From Lachnospiraceae bacterium (lineage in GTDB: Bacteria > Bacillota > Clostridia > Lachnospirales > Lachnospiraceae), in the NCBI GenBank assembly GCA_019421365.1, contig JAHZFJ010000004.1:1-64000 (forward strand): a stretch of 64,000 nucleotides of DNA. Reading direction: 5' to 3'. Both the position numbers and the translations under genes were made by a program. Shown one piece after another: positions 35,992-46,082 of the stretch; the stretch's first letter is position 1; every line of letters starts with the position of its first letter. Below the pieces are notes generated by a model. It had not been told where the DNA came from. It ran no database searches and saw nothing but the letters and a program-made list of their open reading frames with translations.

Positions 35992-36439
35992 AAATGCCTT
36001 GAAAAGCCTAGTTTTTAGGAGTTCTACAGCTATTTGAAAGAAAATTGAACTTTTTATAACTTATTGCGATTTAGTACAATTATTTTTAAATCGGGGTACA
36101 AAATCCATTGCAAATGTGGTACGATTTTTGAGAAAAGACTCTTCAATAAAATATAACTAAACTCCGTTTTTGATAAGAACAAGTGTATTGGAATATATTT
36201 CTGATACACTTATTTTAATGTCTACGTTTACTCTCTAAAAAAATATTATAGTTGTAGCAAAAATGATAATGCTATGTTAGAATATAAACTGTTTATAGTT
36301 TTTTACCATAATAATAACTAAAAAGAGTGAATGAATAATTATGGTAATTAATTTATTAAGGAAAAGAGTCGGGTGAGCATTTACCAACGAAGCTAATATC
36401 GTAGATAGGGATAGATTTTGGAGGATCGGTATAAAGGTT
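35992..36439. other. Intergenic region between metA and the LytTR system
   Basis: This 448-nt AT-rich region holds one hairpin (AAGTGTAT/ATACACTT at 36181-36211, followed by ATTTT), which may terminate metA. I found no open reading frame of note and no convincing LytTR-type tandem sites. Confidence 0.4.
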
Positions 36440-37150
36440 ATGATAAACATTGCAATAGTAGAAGATGAAGAAAGATATGCGCAAACTTTACAGAATTACA
36501 TTAGTAAATATGAAAGGGAAAGTAATCAACAGATTTCGGTCGAGGTATTTACGGACGGAATTTTTTTATTAGATACATATAAAGGACAATTTGATATTAT
36601 TTTGCTTGATATTGAGATGAAACATATCGATGGGATGACTACGGCAGAGAAGATCCGGGCGCTAGATCATGAAGTAGTTATTATATTTATCACTAATATG
36701 ACTCAGTATGCAATACGTGGGTATTCTGTGGATGCGCTTGATTATGTACTCAAGCCGGTCGCATACTTTGCATTTACTCAAAGACTTGAGAGAGCAATTT
36801 CACGTATGAAGAGTAGAGAAGATCGATTTATAACAATAGTCTTTCGAGGAGGAGCAAGAAAGATTAGAATTAATGATATCTATTATATCGAGGTACAAGA
36901 CCATGATATTATTTATCATACGGTCAATGGTGATTTTACTGTAAGCGGAAGTTTAATTAGTGTGGAAAATCAGTTAAAAGACGATGGTTTTTTTCGATGT
37001 AATAAGTGCTATCTAATTAATTTGAATCACGTAGAAGGAATGAAGGATGGCTGTGCAATCGTAGCAGGAGTCCCAGTTACGATTAGTCGGTCAAAGAAAC
37101 GCGATTTCTTAGAAATCCTATCATCATATATGAGGAAGACAAAGAAATGA
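36440..37150 (+). CDS. LytTR-family response regulator
   Basis: A 236-aa regulator of the AgrA/VirR type. The receiver domain has E8/D9, phospho-acceptor D57 in ILLDIEMKHIDG and K in YVLKPV. The C-terminal LytTR DNA-binding domain (about 130-230) includes IYYIEVQDHDIIYHT and FFRCNKCYLINLNHV. GGAGGATCGG lies some 10 nt before the ATG. Its 3' end overlaps the kinase gene by 4 nt (ATGA). The pair is the likely regulator of the downstream membrane GH3 operon. Activation by a peptide is typical for AgrC-like partners, but no peptide gene is visible. Confidence 0.92.
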   Translation: MINIAIVEDEERYAQTLQNYISKYERESNQQISVEVFTDGIFLLDTYKGQFDIILLDIEMKHIDGMTTAEKIRALDHEVVIIFITNMTQYAIRGYSVDALDYVLKPVAYFAFTQRLERAISRMKSREDRFITIVFRGGARKIRINDIYYIEVQDHDIIYHTVNGDFTVSGSLISVENQLKDDGFFRCNKCYLINLNHVEGMKDGCAIVAGVPVTISRSKKRDFLEILSSYMRKTKK

Positions 37151-38451
37151 TCAATATTGTTGCAGAAATTCCACGTATATATACAGCGTTTGCCCAGTGG
37201 GGGGCATGCCTAATGTATATTAGTTTATTACCATTAAAATATAGAAAAGGGAAATTAGCACTTATATCGATTGCATTCTTAGTAGTGCAATCAACTTTTC
37301 TAGAACTGACTGGAAATGTTAACATTGTATATTGGATTCCATGTATGTTGATTTCCTTGTTACTGATATTTGGTTATATTTATGTATGCACGAAAAGTAG
37401 GTTTTTAGATTGTCTCTATTATTGTATACATGTATTTGTTTTAGCAGAGTTTATTGCATCTCTTGAGCGACAATTATTTTGGCTTTTTTGGAGGGCTGGA
37501 AATCTAGAGGGTATATACAAACTAGTCTTTATGGCGCTCATCTATTGTTCCTGTTTATTATGTATTTATGTGTTACGAAAAAATTATTTGCCGAAAAGTG
37601 TTAAACTTTCTATTAGTAGAAAAGAAGCCTTTGGTGCTGTGATTATAGGAATTGCTGTATTTTCCATTAGTAATCTAGGATTCGTCTCGGGTGATAAGAT
37701 TTTCATCGGTCAATATCCTGGAGAGATTATTACCGTAAGAACGTTGGTTGATCTGGGAGGATATGCCATTCTATTTGCTCATTACATCTTATGTTGCCAA
37801 TCAAGGTATCAAAAAGAATTAGAATCGGTGAATAACATATTGCAAAATCATTATTTGCAATATCAACAATCCAAAGAAAGCATGGAGATGATTGGTCAGA
37901 TGTACCATGATTTAAAACATCAAATCACAGCGCTTCGTGTAGAAACAAATGAGGAAATAAGGAATAATTGGTTGGATGCAATACAGGAAGATATTGATGC
38001 GTACGAAGTGCAAAATAAAACAGGCAATGCGGTTTTAGATGTTGTACTAACGAGTAAAAAAATGCAGTGCAAAAAAAATAATATCAGTCTTACTTGTGTC
38101 GTAGATGGTGTGCTACTCGAAAAGATGGAAGTTAGAGATATATGCAATATCTTTGGAAATGCCTTAGATAATGCGATTGAGTATGTCAAAAAAGTAAGCG
38201 ATGTGGAGAAACGATTGATTCATGTCGTTGTTTCTAAGAAGCAAGGTTTTTTACTAATTTGTTTTGAAAACTACTTTGAAGGCGATTTGTTATATGAAGA
38301 AGGATTACCTAAAACGACAAAGAAAGACAAACGTTTTCATGGATATGGGTTAAAAAGTATTAAGATGATTGCAAAGAAATATGATGGTCAGGTGTCAATT
38401 GAAACAGGCAATAATTGGTTTGAATTAGCGATAATTTTACCATTGTTGTAG
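37147..38451 (+). CDS. AgrC-like GHKL sensor histidine kinase
   Basis: A 434-aa membrane kinase. Six or so helices fill about residues 10-215. A short dimerisation helix follows with the phospho-His motif MYHDLKHQITALR (about residue 258). The GHKL ATPase has NIFGNALDNAIEYV and HGYGLKSIKMIAKKYDG. The ATG overlaps the stop of the LytTR regulator, so both are translated together. AgrC relatives sense extracellular peptides, but other ligands are possible. A hairpin follows the stop. Confidence 0.9.
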   Translation: MINIVAEIPRIYTAFAQWGACLMYISLLPLKYRKGKLALISIAFLVVQSTFLELTGNVNIVYWIPCMLISLLLIFGYIYVCTKSRFLDCLYYCIHVFVLAEFIASLERQLFWLFWRAGNLEGIYKLVFMALIYCSCLLCIYVLRKNYLPKSVKLSISRKEAFGAVIIGIAVFSISNLGFVSGDKIFIGQYPGEIITVRTLVDLGGYAILFAHYILCCQSRYQKELESVNNILQNHYLQYQQSKESMEMIGQMYHDLKHQITALRVETNEEIRNNWLDAIQEDIDAYEVQNKTGNAVLDVVLTSKKMQCKKNNISLTCVVDGVLLEKMEVRDICNIFGNALDNAIEYVKKVSDVEKRLIHVVVSKKQGFLLICFENYFEGDLLYEEGLPKTTKKDKRFHGYGLKSIKMIAKKYDGQVSIETGNNWFELAIILPLL

Positions 38452-38473
38452 GGAAAAGTACTGTGTTTTGTGG

Positions 38474-38509
38474 AATTGCACAAAAATGCAGTGCTTTTTT
38501 TGTGCAATT
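38474..38509 (+). terminator. Terminator after the GHKL kinase
   Basis: AATTGCACAAAAA pairs with TTTTTTGTGCAATT around TGCAGTGC. The T-run is inside the stem. Confidence 0.6.
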
Positions 38510-38530
38510 AATGCAATGTGCATTACACTT

Positions 38531-38559
38531 TACGAATTGTTTTAACCGTTTGCGAATTG
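38531..38559 (+). promoter_or_regulatory. Tandem 9-nt direct repeat upstream of the GH3 gene
   Basis: TACGAATTG and TGCGAATTG lie exactly 20 bp apart, on one face of the helix, about 100 nt before the GH3 start. This is the layout, though not the known consensus, of paired LytTR binding sites. Confidence 0.35.
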
Positions 38560-38662
38560 AATATTTCAAAATCATAAAAAAATGTATATGATGACGTTAC
38601 AACGTAAGTTGGAAGTAGCAAAAGCTATGCCGATATTACATGTAAAAGGGAGGATACAAAAC

Positions 38663-41518
38663 ATGTTAGACATTAACTGGGCAGACGTCATAAGCGTCTT
38701 GAATTCATGCAAACCGTATCTAATTGGATTCGGAATTGTTGCATTACTTGCAATTATAATTATGGTTGCTTGTATGAAGATGGAGAAGCGTAAAAAGAAA
38801 CTTATCCGTAAACAAGCAGGAATTGCCATTTTACTTGCTGCTGTTGTAACAGCAAACTTAGTTTCCTTTGGACCATTATCAAGCTTGATTACACTGGCAA
38901 CAGGAGGCGGTACAATTACAAAAGAAACTTCTGAAGCCGCAGGAGCGCTAAGCGAAGAAATCGCAGAAGAAGGAATCGTTTTATTAAAAAATGATAGTTT
39001 ATTACCAATCGCTGCAGATAGCAAATTAAATGTATTTGGTTGGGCATCAACAAACCCTTGTTATGGTGGAACCGGTTCTGGTTCATTATCTGATGCCTAC
39101 GAAACAGTAAGCTTATTACAAGGGCTAGAAAATGCAGGATTTACCTTAAATAATGAACTAAGTGATTTCTATACATCATACCGTTCTGATCGTCCGGTAG
39201 TAGGAATGTTTGAACAAGATTTTACATTACCAGAGCCTCCAGCGGATACATATACGGATACCTTGCTAGGTAATGCAAAAGCATTCTCTGATACAGCTGT
39301 GGTAGTAATTACTCGTGTTGGTGGAGAAGGAGCAGATTTACCAACAGATATTAGCAAAGTAACATTTAATGATAATTCAGAAGATTATAAAGAATTTGAA
39401 GAAGGAGAACATTTCTTACAATTAAGCCAATCGGAAAAAGATATGGTGGAATTAGTTTGTTCAAACTTCAACAACGTTGTACTTGTTTACAATGGTGCCA
39501 ATGCATTTGAATTTGGATTTTTGAATGAGTATCCACAAATTAAAAGTGCTATTTGGTGTCCAGGTACTGGTCAATCCGGATTTAATGCGCTTGGTTCCAT
39601 TATTAGTGGAGCAGTTAATCCATCTGGAAAAACAACAGATACGGTGGTATATGATTTAGAGAGCACACCTACAGCGAATAACTTTGGAAGCTATACGTAT
39701 ACAAACATGGATGAGTTTCCTGGTGATAATTTTGGAACACCTACAGTACCAACCTTTATTAATTATGTAGAAGGTATTTACGTAGGATACAAGTTCTATG
39801 AAACTGCAGCACATGAAGGATTAATCAATTACGATGAGAATGTATTATATCCATTTGGATATGGTTTAACTTATACAGACTTTACGCAGACAATGAGTGA
39901 AATTACTGAAAATGACGGAGTTCTTTCGTTTGATGTAACAGTAACTAATACTGGAAGTGTTGCAGGAAAAGATGTTATTCAAGCATATTATAACCCTCCA
40001 TATACAAATGGTGGAATTGAAAAAGCAACTACAAACTTAATAGAGTTCGCAAAAACAAAAATGTTAGAACCAGGCGAATCAGAAACAATCTCTTTAAGTT
40101 TTAATCTTGAAGATATGGCTTCGTATGATGATAAGGATGCTAAAGCATATGTACTAGAAGAAGGAAATTATGATATTTCTATCAATTCTAATTCACACGA
40201 AGTAATTGAAACAAAAACATATACAGTAGATACTACTGTAGTTTACAGTGGTGACAATAGTAAAAGTACAGATGAAATTACTGCAACCAATGTATTTGAT
40301 TATGCAAATGGTGGGTTAACATATTTATCTAGACAAGATGGATTCTCTAATTATGAAGAAGCAACTAAAGCACCAGCTTCTTTTGAAATGCCACAAGAAT
40401 ACAAAGATACATTCGTAAACAATAGCAATTACAACCCAGAAGATTACAACAATGCGGACGATGTAATGCCTACCCTAGGTGCAAAAAATGATATTGTATT
40501 AATGGACTTACGTGGTGCGGATTATGACGATCCAAGATGGGAAACTTTATTAGACAATTTAACAGTAGAAGAAATGAATACACTAATTTCTTTAGGTGGA
40601 TACCAAACAGCTGAAGCTAAAAGCGTTGGTAAAATTGGAACGGTAGACTGTGATGGACCAGCCTCAATCAACAATAACTTTACAGGAGTAGGTTCTCTAG
40701 GTTTCCCTTCAGCAATTATGATCGGTTGCACATGGAACAAAGATATCGCTGAAGCTTTTGGTAATAGTATCGGTAAAATGGCAGATGAGATGGGGGTATC
40801 TGGTTGGTACGCACCAGCACTTAACATTCATAGAAGTGCATTTGCTGGACGTAACTTTGAATATTATTCAGAAGATCCAATTCTTTCAGGCTGGATGGCT
40901 GCAAAAGCAACTGCTGGTGCAGAATCCCAAGGGGTATACGCTTATTTAAAACATTTTGCATTAAATGATCAAGAAACTAACAGAAATAGTATGCTATGTA
41001 CTTGGTCGAATGAACAAGCAATTCGTGAAATTTACTTAAAAGCATTTGAAATTGCTGTGAAAGAAGGCGGAGCCAAAGCTATGATGTCTTCCTTTAACTA
41101 CATTGGTACAGAATATGCAGGAGCAAACTCAGACTTATTACAAACAGTATTAAGAGATGAATGGGGCTTCCGTGGAATGGTAATTACTGATTATTTTGGT
41201 GTATATGGCTATCAAAATGCAGACCAAGAAATTAGAAATGGTAACGATCTTATGTTAGTTGCATATGATGCTGGTACAAATCAAGTAAAAGATCAGTCAA
41301 GCGCTACAAGTATCATTGCAATGAGACAGGCAAGTAAAAACATCATGTACACAGTAGTAAATAGCCGTGCATACTTCGATGAAAATTATTCACTAGAAAT
41401 GGCAATGTGGAAGAAGTTGGCGATTGGTGCAGATGTAGTATTAGCCGGAGTATTAATTTTACTTGAAGTGCGTACAATTAGAAAATTTAGACGTAGTAAA
41501 AAAGAAGTAGAAGCTTAG
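38663..41518 (+). CDS. Membrane-anchored GH3 enzyme with reversed domain order
   Basis: A 951-aa beta-glycosidase-like protein. Two N-terminal membrane helices (about 14-35 and 46-65) precede a module that normally forms the C-terminal half of GH3 enzymes (from EEIAEEGIVLLKNDSLLP). A fibronectin-III-like part (DVTVTNTGSVAGKDVIQAYY) follows, and only then the TIM-barrel half (NLTVEEMNTLISLGG). The barrel has GRNFEYYSEDP, LKHFALNDQE and nucleophile D843 in GMVITDYFG. A last helix (about 917-937) and basic tail end the protein. ATG 38663 is chosen because GGGAGG lies 9 nt upstream; the in-frame ATG at 38582 lacks one. The barrel probably faces outside, and the substrate is unknown. Confidence 0.85.
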   Translation: MLDINWADVISVLNSCKPYLIGFGIVALLAIIIMVACMKMEKRKKKLIRKQAGIAILLAAVVTANLVSFGPLSSLITLATGGGTITKETSEAAGALSEEIAEEGIVLLKNDSLLPIAADSKLNVFGWASTNPCYGGTGSGSLSDAYETVSLLQGLENAGFTLNNELSDFYTSYRSDRPVVGMFEQDFTLPEPPADTYTDTLLGNAKAFSDTAVVVITRVGGEGADLPTDISKVTFNDNSEDYKEFEEGEHFLQLSQSEKDMVELVCSNFNNVVLVYNGANAFEFGFLNEYPQIKSAIWCPGTGQSGFNALGSIISGAVNPSGKTTDTVVYDLESTPTANNFGSYTYTNMDEFPGDNFGTPTVPTFINYVEGIYVGYKFYETAAHEGLINYDENVLYPFGYGLTYTDFTQTMSEITENDGVLSFDVTVTNTGSVAGKDVIQAYYNPPYTNGGIEKATTNLIEFAKTKMLEPGESETISLSFNLEDMASYDDKDAKAYVLEEGNYDISINSNSHEVIETKTYTVDTTVVYSGDNSKSTDEITATNVFDYANGGLTYLSRQDGFSNYEEATKAPASFEMPQEYKDTFVNNSNYNPEDYNNADDVMPTLGAKNDIVLMDLRGADYDDPRWETLLDNLTVEEMNTLISLGGYQTAEAKSVGKIGTVDCDGPASINNNFTGVGSLGFPSAIMIGCTWNKDIAEAFGNSIGKMADEMGVSGWYAPALNIHRSAFAGRNFEYYSEDPILSGWMAAKATAGAESQGVYAYLKHFALNDQETNRNSMLCTWSNEQAIREIYLKAFEIAVKEGGAKAMMSSFNYIGTEYAGANSDLLQTVLRDEWGFRGMVITDYFGVYGYQNADQEIRNGNDLMLVAYDAGTNQVKDQSSATSIIAMRQASKNIMYTVVNSRAYFDENYSLEMAMWKKLAIGADVVLAGVLILLEVRTIRKFRRSKKEVEA

Positions 41519-41531
41519 TTAATATTAAGCA

Positions 41532-41570
41532 AAGGGTTGCTATGCTAATAACCTTAGCATAGTAGCCCTT
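41532..41570. terminator. Hairpin between the two GH3 genes
   Basis: AAGGGTTGCTATGCTAA pairs with TTAGCATAGTAGCCCTT (17 positions, two imperfect) around a 5-nt loop. No T-run follows, so it may cause only partial termination. Confidence 0.55.
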
Positions 41571-41618
41571 ACCATATTAGAAAGGTTCCAATTAATGTAA
41601 TCTAGAAATGAGGACAGT

Positions 41619-44012
41619 ATGAAACATTTAGATTTGATTAATAAAATGACACTTGAAGAAAAAGCTGCGCTAATGTCGGGAAAAGGTTTTTGGGAAACTG
41701 TTGATATTGAGCGTTTAGGAATTCCCTCTATCTTTTTATCGGATGGACCACATGGAATCCGTAAGCAAGCTGGAGATGCTGACCATCTAGGATTAAATGC
41801 CAGTGTACCAGCAACATGTTTTCCAACAGCATCGGCAATGGCAAACACATGGAATCCTCAAATAATTAAAGCAGTTGGTCAATATTTGGGAAAAGAAGCA
41901 AAGGCACAGGATGTAAATATCGTGTTAGGACCAGGGTTGAATATCAAGAGAAGTCCATTATGTGGAAGAAACTTTGAATATTTTAGTGAAGATCCATACC
42001 TATCAGGAAAAATGGCAGCTGGTCTGATCGATGGAATTCAATCAGAAGGAATTGGAGCATGTCCAAAGCATTATGCGGTAAATAGTCAAGAACTACGAAG
42101 AATGTCAAACGACTCCGTTCTAGATGAAAGAACCTTACGAGAAATCTATACAACAGGCTTTGAAATCGCAGTTAAAGAAGGAAAAGCAAAAAGCATTATG
42201 ACTTCTTACAATAAAGTAAATGGAGTCTATGCAAACGAACACGAACAGTTATTACAATCTATGTTAGTAGATGAGTGGGGATTTGAGGGAATCGTAGTCT
42301 CAGACTGGGGAGCAAGCAATGACCACGCAGAAGGGGTTCGAGTTGGAAGTCATCTTGAAATGCCTACTACTGGAAACGATGGTAAGCGATTAATATTAGA
42401 AGCAATTAAAAAAGGTACCCTTACAGAAGAGGTATTGAATGAAAGAGTCGATACTTTAGTCGATATGATTCTAGAATTATCTGCACAGAATCAAAATCAA
42501 GAGAAAAAAGAATTCGACATAGAAGAACACCATAATAAAGCAAAACAAGCAGCGGAAGAGTGTATCGTATTGTTGAAAAATGAACAATCCATCTTACCGT
42601 TAAAAAAGGAAGCTAAGATAGCAATAATAGGAGACTTTGCAAAGAAACCTCGTTACCAAGGAGCAGGTTCTAGCCAAGTAAATCCAACTAAGATTGACAG
42701 TGCTTTAGATGTAATATCTAAAATGAATATAGAGTTATTAGGGTATGCACAGGGATATACCCGTAATGGAGAAAGTAATGATGCTTTAAAACAAAAGGCG
42801 CTAGGACTAGCTAAACGAGCAGAAGTTGTTGTGTTATATCTTGGATTAAGTGAAATTGAAGAATCCGAAGGTATGGACCGAGAACATATGGTATTAGCGA
42901 GGAATCAGATTGATCTTTTAAAAGAAATTAGTAAGATCAATGAAAATGTAGTGGTAGTATTATCTGCTGGTTGTGCCATCGAAATGCCATGGTTAGCGCA
43001 TGCAAAAGCATTAATCCATGGATATTTACCAGGGCAAGCAGGAGCAGAATCTATAATCAATGTGTTATATGGAGAAATATGCCCATCTGGACGTTTGGCG
43101 GAAACTTATCCATTAAAGTATGAAGATACCCCTTGTGCTAAGTACTATCCGGGACTAGAAAAAACATCGGAATATAGAGAAGGCATTTTTGTAGGATATC
43201 GTTATTACGAAACTGCAGAAGTCCCAACTCTTTTCCCATTTGGATACGGTCTCAGCTACACAAGCTTTGCCTATAGCAATTTAGTAGTAAACAACGAGGG
43301 CATTAAGGTGACAGTGAAAAACACAGGAAATGTAACTGGAGCAGAAGTAGTGCAAATGTATGTTTCTATGAAGGAAAGTAAAATCTTCCGTGCCCTTCGT
43401 GAGTTAAAAGGGTTCACCAAAGTGTATCTAGAACCAGGTGAAAGCATCGAAGTAGAACTTCCATTTGACGATAAGACGTTCCGATTCTTTAATGTAAAAA
43501 CTAAGCAATGGGAAATTGAAGGTGGAATATATTCTATTCAGATTGCCAAGAATGCACATGAAGTCGTACTAGAGGAATCTATCCAGTTAGAAGGAACGAC
43601 TAAAGAGTATCCATATAACAAGGAACAATTAAAAGAGTATTATACAGGACAGATTGGAGACGTTTCAGATGCAAGTTTTGAAACCCTACTAGGCCATAAG
43701 ATTCCTGAAAGTAAATGGGACCGACAAAAACCATTAGGTTTAAATGATACAATTAGCCAGATGTATTATGCAAAAAGTTTTCTTGCTCGTATGATCATTA
43801 AAATTCTCACACGACTTAAAGACAATAGCATTAAAAAAGGAACTCCAAACTTAAATATCTTATTCATCTATAATATGCCATTCCGTGGAATTGCAAAAAT
43901 GATGGGCGGAGCGGTTTCAATGAGTATGGTAGAAGCTATATTAGAAATGGTGAATGGAAAGTTCTTCAGAGGATTTAAGAATTTGATCGTAGCAACATTT
44001 AAAAGAAAGTAG
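41619..44012 (+). CDS. GH3 beta-glucosidase, canonical domain order, with C-terminal extension
   Basis: A 797-aa cytosolic GH3 enzyme (no signal peptide). The barrel begins MTLEEKAALMSG, with DGPHGIRKQ, GRNFEYFSEDPYLSGKMA and nucleophile D229 in GIVVSDWGAS. The alpha/beta sandwich (about 300-520) has ECIVLLKNEQSILPLK and GAGSSQVNPTK, and a FnIII-like domain starts near 560. After about residue 690 there is an unusual basic, partly hydrophobic extension (RLKDNSIKKG, NMPFRGIAKMMGG) that may attach to the membrane. The gene is followed after 8 nt by a GtrA-like gene, so they are coupled. Confidence 0.88.
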   Translation: MKHLDLINKMTLEEKAALMSGKGFWETVDIERLGIPSIFLSDGPHGIRKQAGDADHLGLNASVPATCFPTASAMANTWNPQIIKAVGQYLGKEAKAQDVNIVLGPGLNIKRSPLCGRNFEYFSEDPYLSGKMAAGLIDGIQSEGIGACPKHYAVNSQELRRMSNDSVLDERTLREIYTTGFEIAVKEGKAKSIMTSYNKVNGVYANEHEQLLQSMLVDEWGFEGIVVSDWGASNDHAEGVRVGSHLEMPTTGNDGKRLILEAIKKGTLTEEVLNERVDTLVDMILELSAQNQNQEKKEFDIEEHHNKAKQAAEECIVLLKNEQSILPLKKEAKIAIIGDFAKKPRYQGAGSSQVNPTKIDSALDVISKMNIELLGYAQGYTRNGESNDALKQKALGLAKRAEVVVLYLGLSEIEESEGMDREHMVLARNQIDLLKEISKINENVVVVLSAGCAIEMPWLAHAKALIHGYLPGQAGAESIINVLYGEICPSGRLAETYPLKYEDTPCAKYYPGLEKTSEYREGIFVGYRYYETAEVPTLFPFGYGLSYTSFAYSNLVVNNEGIKVTVKNTGNVTGAEVVQMYVSMKESKIFRALRELKGFTKVYLEPGESIEVELPFDDKTFRFFNVKTKQWEIEGGIYSIQIAKNAHEVVLEESIQLEGTTKEYPYNKEQLKEYYTGQIGDVSDASFETLLGHKIPESKWDRQKPLGLNDTISQMYYAKSFLARMIIKILTRLKDNSIKKGTPNLNILFIYNMPFRGIAKMMGGAVSMSMVEAILEMVNGKFFRGFKNLIVATFKRK

Positions 44013-44020
44013 GGATAAAT

Positions 44021-44515
44021 ATGATTGAAGCAATAAAGGCATGGAAAAGCAAACACCCTGATTTATATGAATTTATATTATTTAACATTATGAGTAACGT
44101 TGCTACAATTACAAACTTTGTAGTATTAGCAATCACAACAAACTTTATATTCAAAGCATTAGAAAATCAATCCTTTCAATGGTTTATCTTTGACTATAGT
44201 TTAGAAAATGGTGGTTTAAGTGGATTTTTAGGATTTTTAACAGCATACGTTGCTGCTCAAATAGTAAACTTTATTGTCCAACGTAAAGTAGTATTTGGCG
44301 CTAACTGTAATATTATAAAAGTTCTACCATGGTACATTGCAACCGTAGTAGTCGCTGGAATATTGTCTATATGGTTACCACCATATGTAATCAGTTTTGT
44401 GACACCATATATCGGTAGTACCGCAGCAACCTATGTTGCTAACATTGTAAATATTGTTTTACAAGTAGTTATTAATTATCCAATGATGAAATTTGTCATT
44501 ATGAAAAAAGAATAG
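44021..44515 (+). CDS. GtrA-like small membrane protein
   Basis: A 164-aa protein with four predicted membrane helices, resembling GtrA/DPMS-like flippases that move polyprenyl-linked sugars across the membrane. The N-terminal segment LYEFILFNIMSNVATITNFVVL and the later QIVNFIVQRKVVFG are typical. It sits between the GH3 gene and a GT2 glycosyltransferase, a common pairing in glycan decoration. The ribosome binding site is weak (TAGGGAT), consistent with translational coupling from the GH3 gene. Confidence 0.8.
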   Translation: MIEAIKAWKSKHPDLYEFILFNIMSNVATITNFVVLAITTNFIFKALENQSFQWFIFDYSLENGGLSGFLGFLTAYVAAQIVNFIVQRKVVFGANCNIIKVLPWYIATVVVAGILSIWLPPYVISFVTPYIGSTAATYVANIVNIVLQVVINYPMMKFVIMKKE

Positions 44516-44547
44516 CATAAATGCAATCAAAGGACAGGTGATAAGTA

Positions 44548-45573
44548 ATGAAATTAGTATCATTTGTAGTTCCGTGTTATAATTCAGAAGCCTATATGGA
44601 AAAGTGCGTTAATTCCTTATTAATAGGTGGTAATGAAGTAGAAATCATTATAGTAAATGATGGTTCAAAAGATAAAACAGCGGAAATTGCCAATCGATAT
44701 GCAGTTGCTTATCCTGATATCGTAAAGGTGATCCATCAAGAAAATGGTGGTCACGGAGAAGCAGTAAATACAGGATTAAAGCATGCAACTGGAATCTATT
44801 TTAAAGTAGTTGATAGTGATGATTGGGTGTCAGAGGATGCTTACCTGAAAGTCATAGATCTGATCAAATCTTTTCAAAGTAATAACCAATTAGTAGATAT
44901 GATAATCTCCAATTATGTGTATGAAAAGGTTGGCGCAAAACATAAAAGGGTGATTCATTATAAAGACGCCTTGCCAGAAAATCGTACATTCACATGGCAA
45001 GAAATGAAAGGCCTGAAGAAGGGGCAATATCTATTAATGCATGCTGTGATATACAAAACTGCAATCTTAAAAGAATGCAAGTTACAATTACCAAAGCATA
45101 CATTTTATGTAGATAATTTGTTTGTATACGAACCATTACCATATGTAAAAACCATGTACTATCTAAATGTAGATCTTTATCGATACTTCATAGGAAGAGA
45201 TGATCAATCGGTAAATGAACAAGTCATGATAAAGAGGATCGATCAACAGATCAAAGTGAATCGCATTATGGTTGATTATTATAATGCAAATAAGGAGTTT
45301 ATCCAAACAAACCAAGCCTTATCACGTTATATGTTTCATTATCTAGAAATTATCACTACGGTTTCTTCTGTGTTATTAATTCGTTCTGGAGAAGAAGAAA
45401 ACCTAGAAAAAAAAGAAGAATTATGGAACTATATCAAGGAGAAGGATGAAGAAGTTTATCATGAGTTAAGAACTGGTATCATTGGCCGAGTTCTCCATAT
45501 GCATGGAAGGTATGGTCGAACAATTACGATGATTGCTTATAAAACGGCGAGGAAGTTGGTTGGGTTTAGTTAA
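44548..45573 (+). CDS. Family 2 glycosyltransferase
   Basis: A 341-aa glycosyltransferase with GT-A fold. The nucleotide-sugar site has SFVVPCYNSEAYMEKCVNSLL, VNDGSKDKTAEIA, QENGGHGEAVNTGL and the metal-binding VVDSDDWVS. There are no convincing membrane helices. It probably adds sugar to a lipid or wall polymer together with the upstream GtrA-like protein. AAAGGACAGGTGA precedes the ATG. It is the last gene of the LytTR-GH3 block; a strong terminator follows. Confidence 0.88.
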   Translation: MKLVSFVVPCYNSEAYMEKCVNSLLIGGNEVEIIIVNDGSKDKTAEIANRYAVAYPDIVKVIHQENGGHGEAVNTGLKHATGIYFKVVDSDDWVSEDAYLKVIDLIKSFQSNNQLVDMIISNYVYEKVGAKHKRVIHYKDALPENRTFTWQEMKGLKKGQYLLMHAVIYKTAILKECKLQLPKHTFYVDNLFVYEPLPYVKTMYYLNVDLYRYFIGRDDQSVNEQVMIKRIDQQIKVNRIMVDYYNANKEFIQTNQALSRYMFHYLEIITTVSSVLLIRSGEEENLEKKEELWNYIKEKDEEVYHELRTGIIGRVLHMHGRYGRTITMIAYKTARKLVGFS

Positions 45574-45669
45574 GGGTGTTATGTAGTTAAAGAAGATAAA
45601 AACGGGGTAGTTGATTTTGTAGGGGAAACTTTTTTATATCGTTAAAATATGAAATATGAATTAGGAGAA

Positions 45670-45706
45670 CCGTCCAAGCTTATGAGCTTTGGGCGGTTTT
45701 TGTTGA
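45670..45706 (+). terminator. Terminator after the glycosyltransferase
   Basis: CCGTCCAAGCT pairs with GCTTTGGGCGG around a short loop, followed by TTTTTGTTG. Confidence 0.85.
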
Positions 45707-45790
45707 TAACTTTGATTTTGTACTAAAACCTTCCGTAGGTACATTAGTGATCCCATATTTAAACGCATTTAGTATTCCTTTGCTCAATGT
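45707..45790 (-). pseudogene. Transposase C-terminal scrap, ISL3-like
   Basis: Read on the minus strand, one frame gives ILNAFKYGITNVPTEGF and then STKSK. This matches the YGI-N-PTEG-NNKIK pattern near the C-terminus of ISL3-family transposases. No start, no continuation and no terminal repeats are visible. Its left end meets the terminator of the glycosyltransferase gene. The family call rests on a short motif. Confidence 0.4.
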
Positions 45791-46082
45791 CTATAACTTC
45801 GGAGATAAGAGCATGGATATGAGGGTTCATTTTATCTACATTTTCAATGACAGACTTGATGGGATGTAAAATATATAACATTTATTCATAATGGTCTTGA
45901 AAGAAATCTTTTAATTTACTCATAGATTTATTATGAAGTAAAAAAAATAGAAAGGTTTATTTCCTTTATTTATCTATGTGAATCCATAAATCGCAAAAAC
46001 GTGTGAAAGCTTATTGAGAAAGAAAATTTTTTGTGATATTATGATAAATAGGTATATATTGTATTCAATAGTAGCACAAGAA

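Noticed and set aside
36160..36300. LytTR tandem binding sites before the LytTR operon
   Set aside because: TACGTTTAC and similar 9-mers deviate from the consensus and have no partner at 21-bp spacing.
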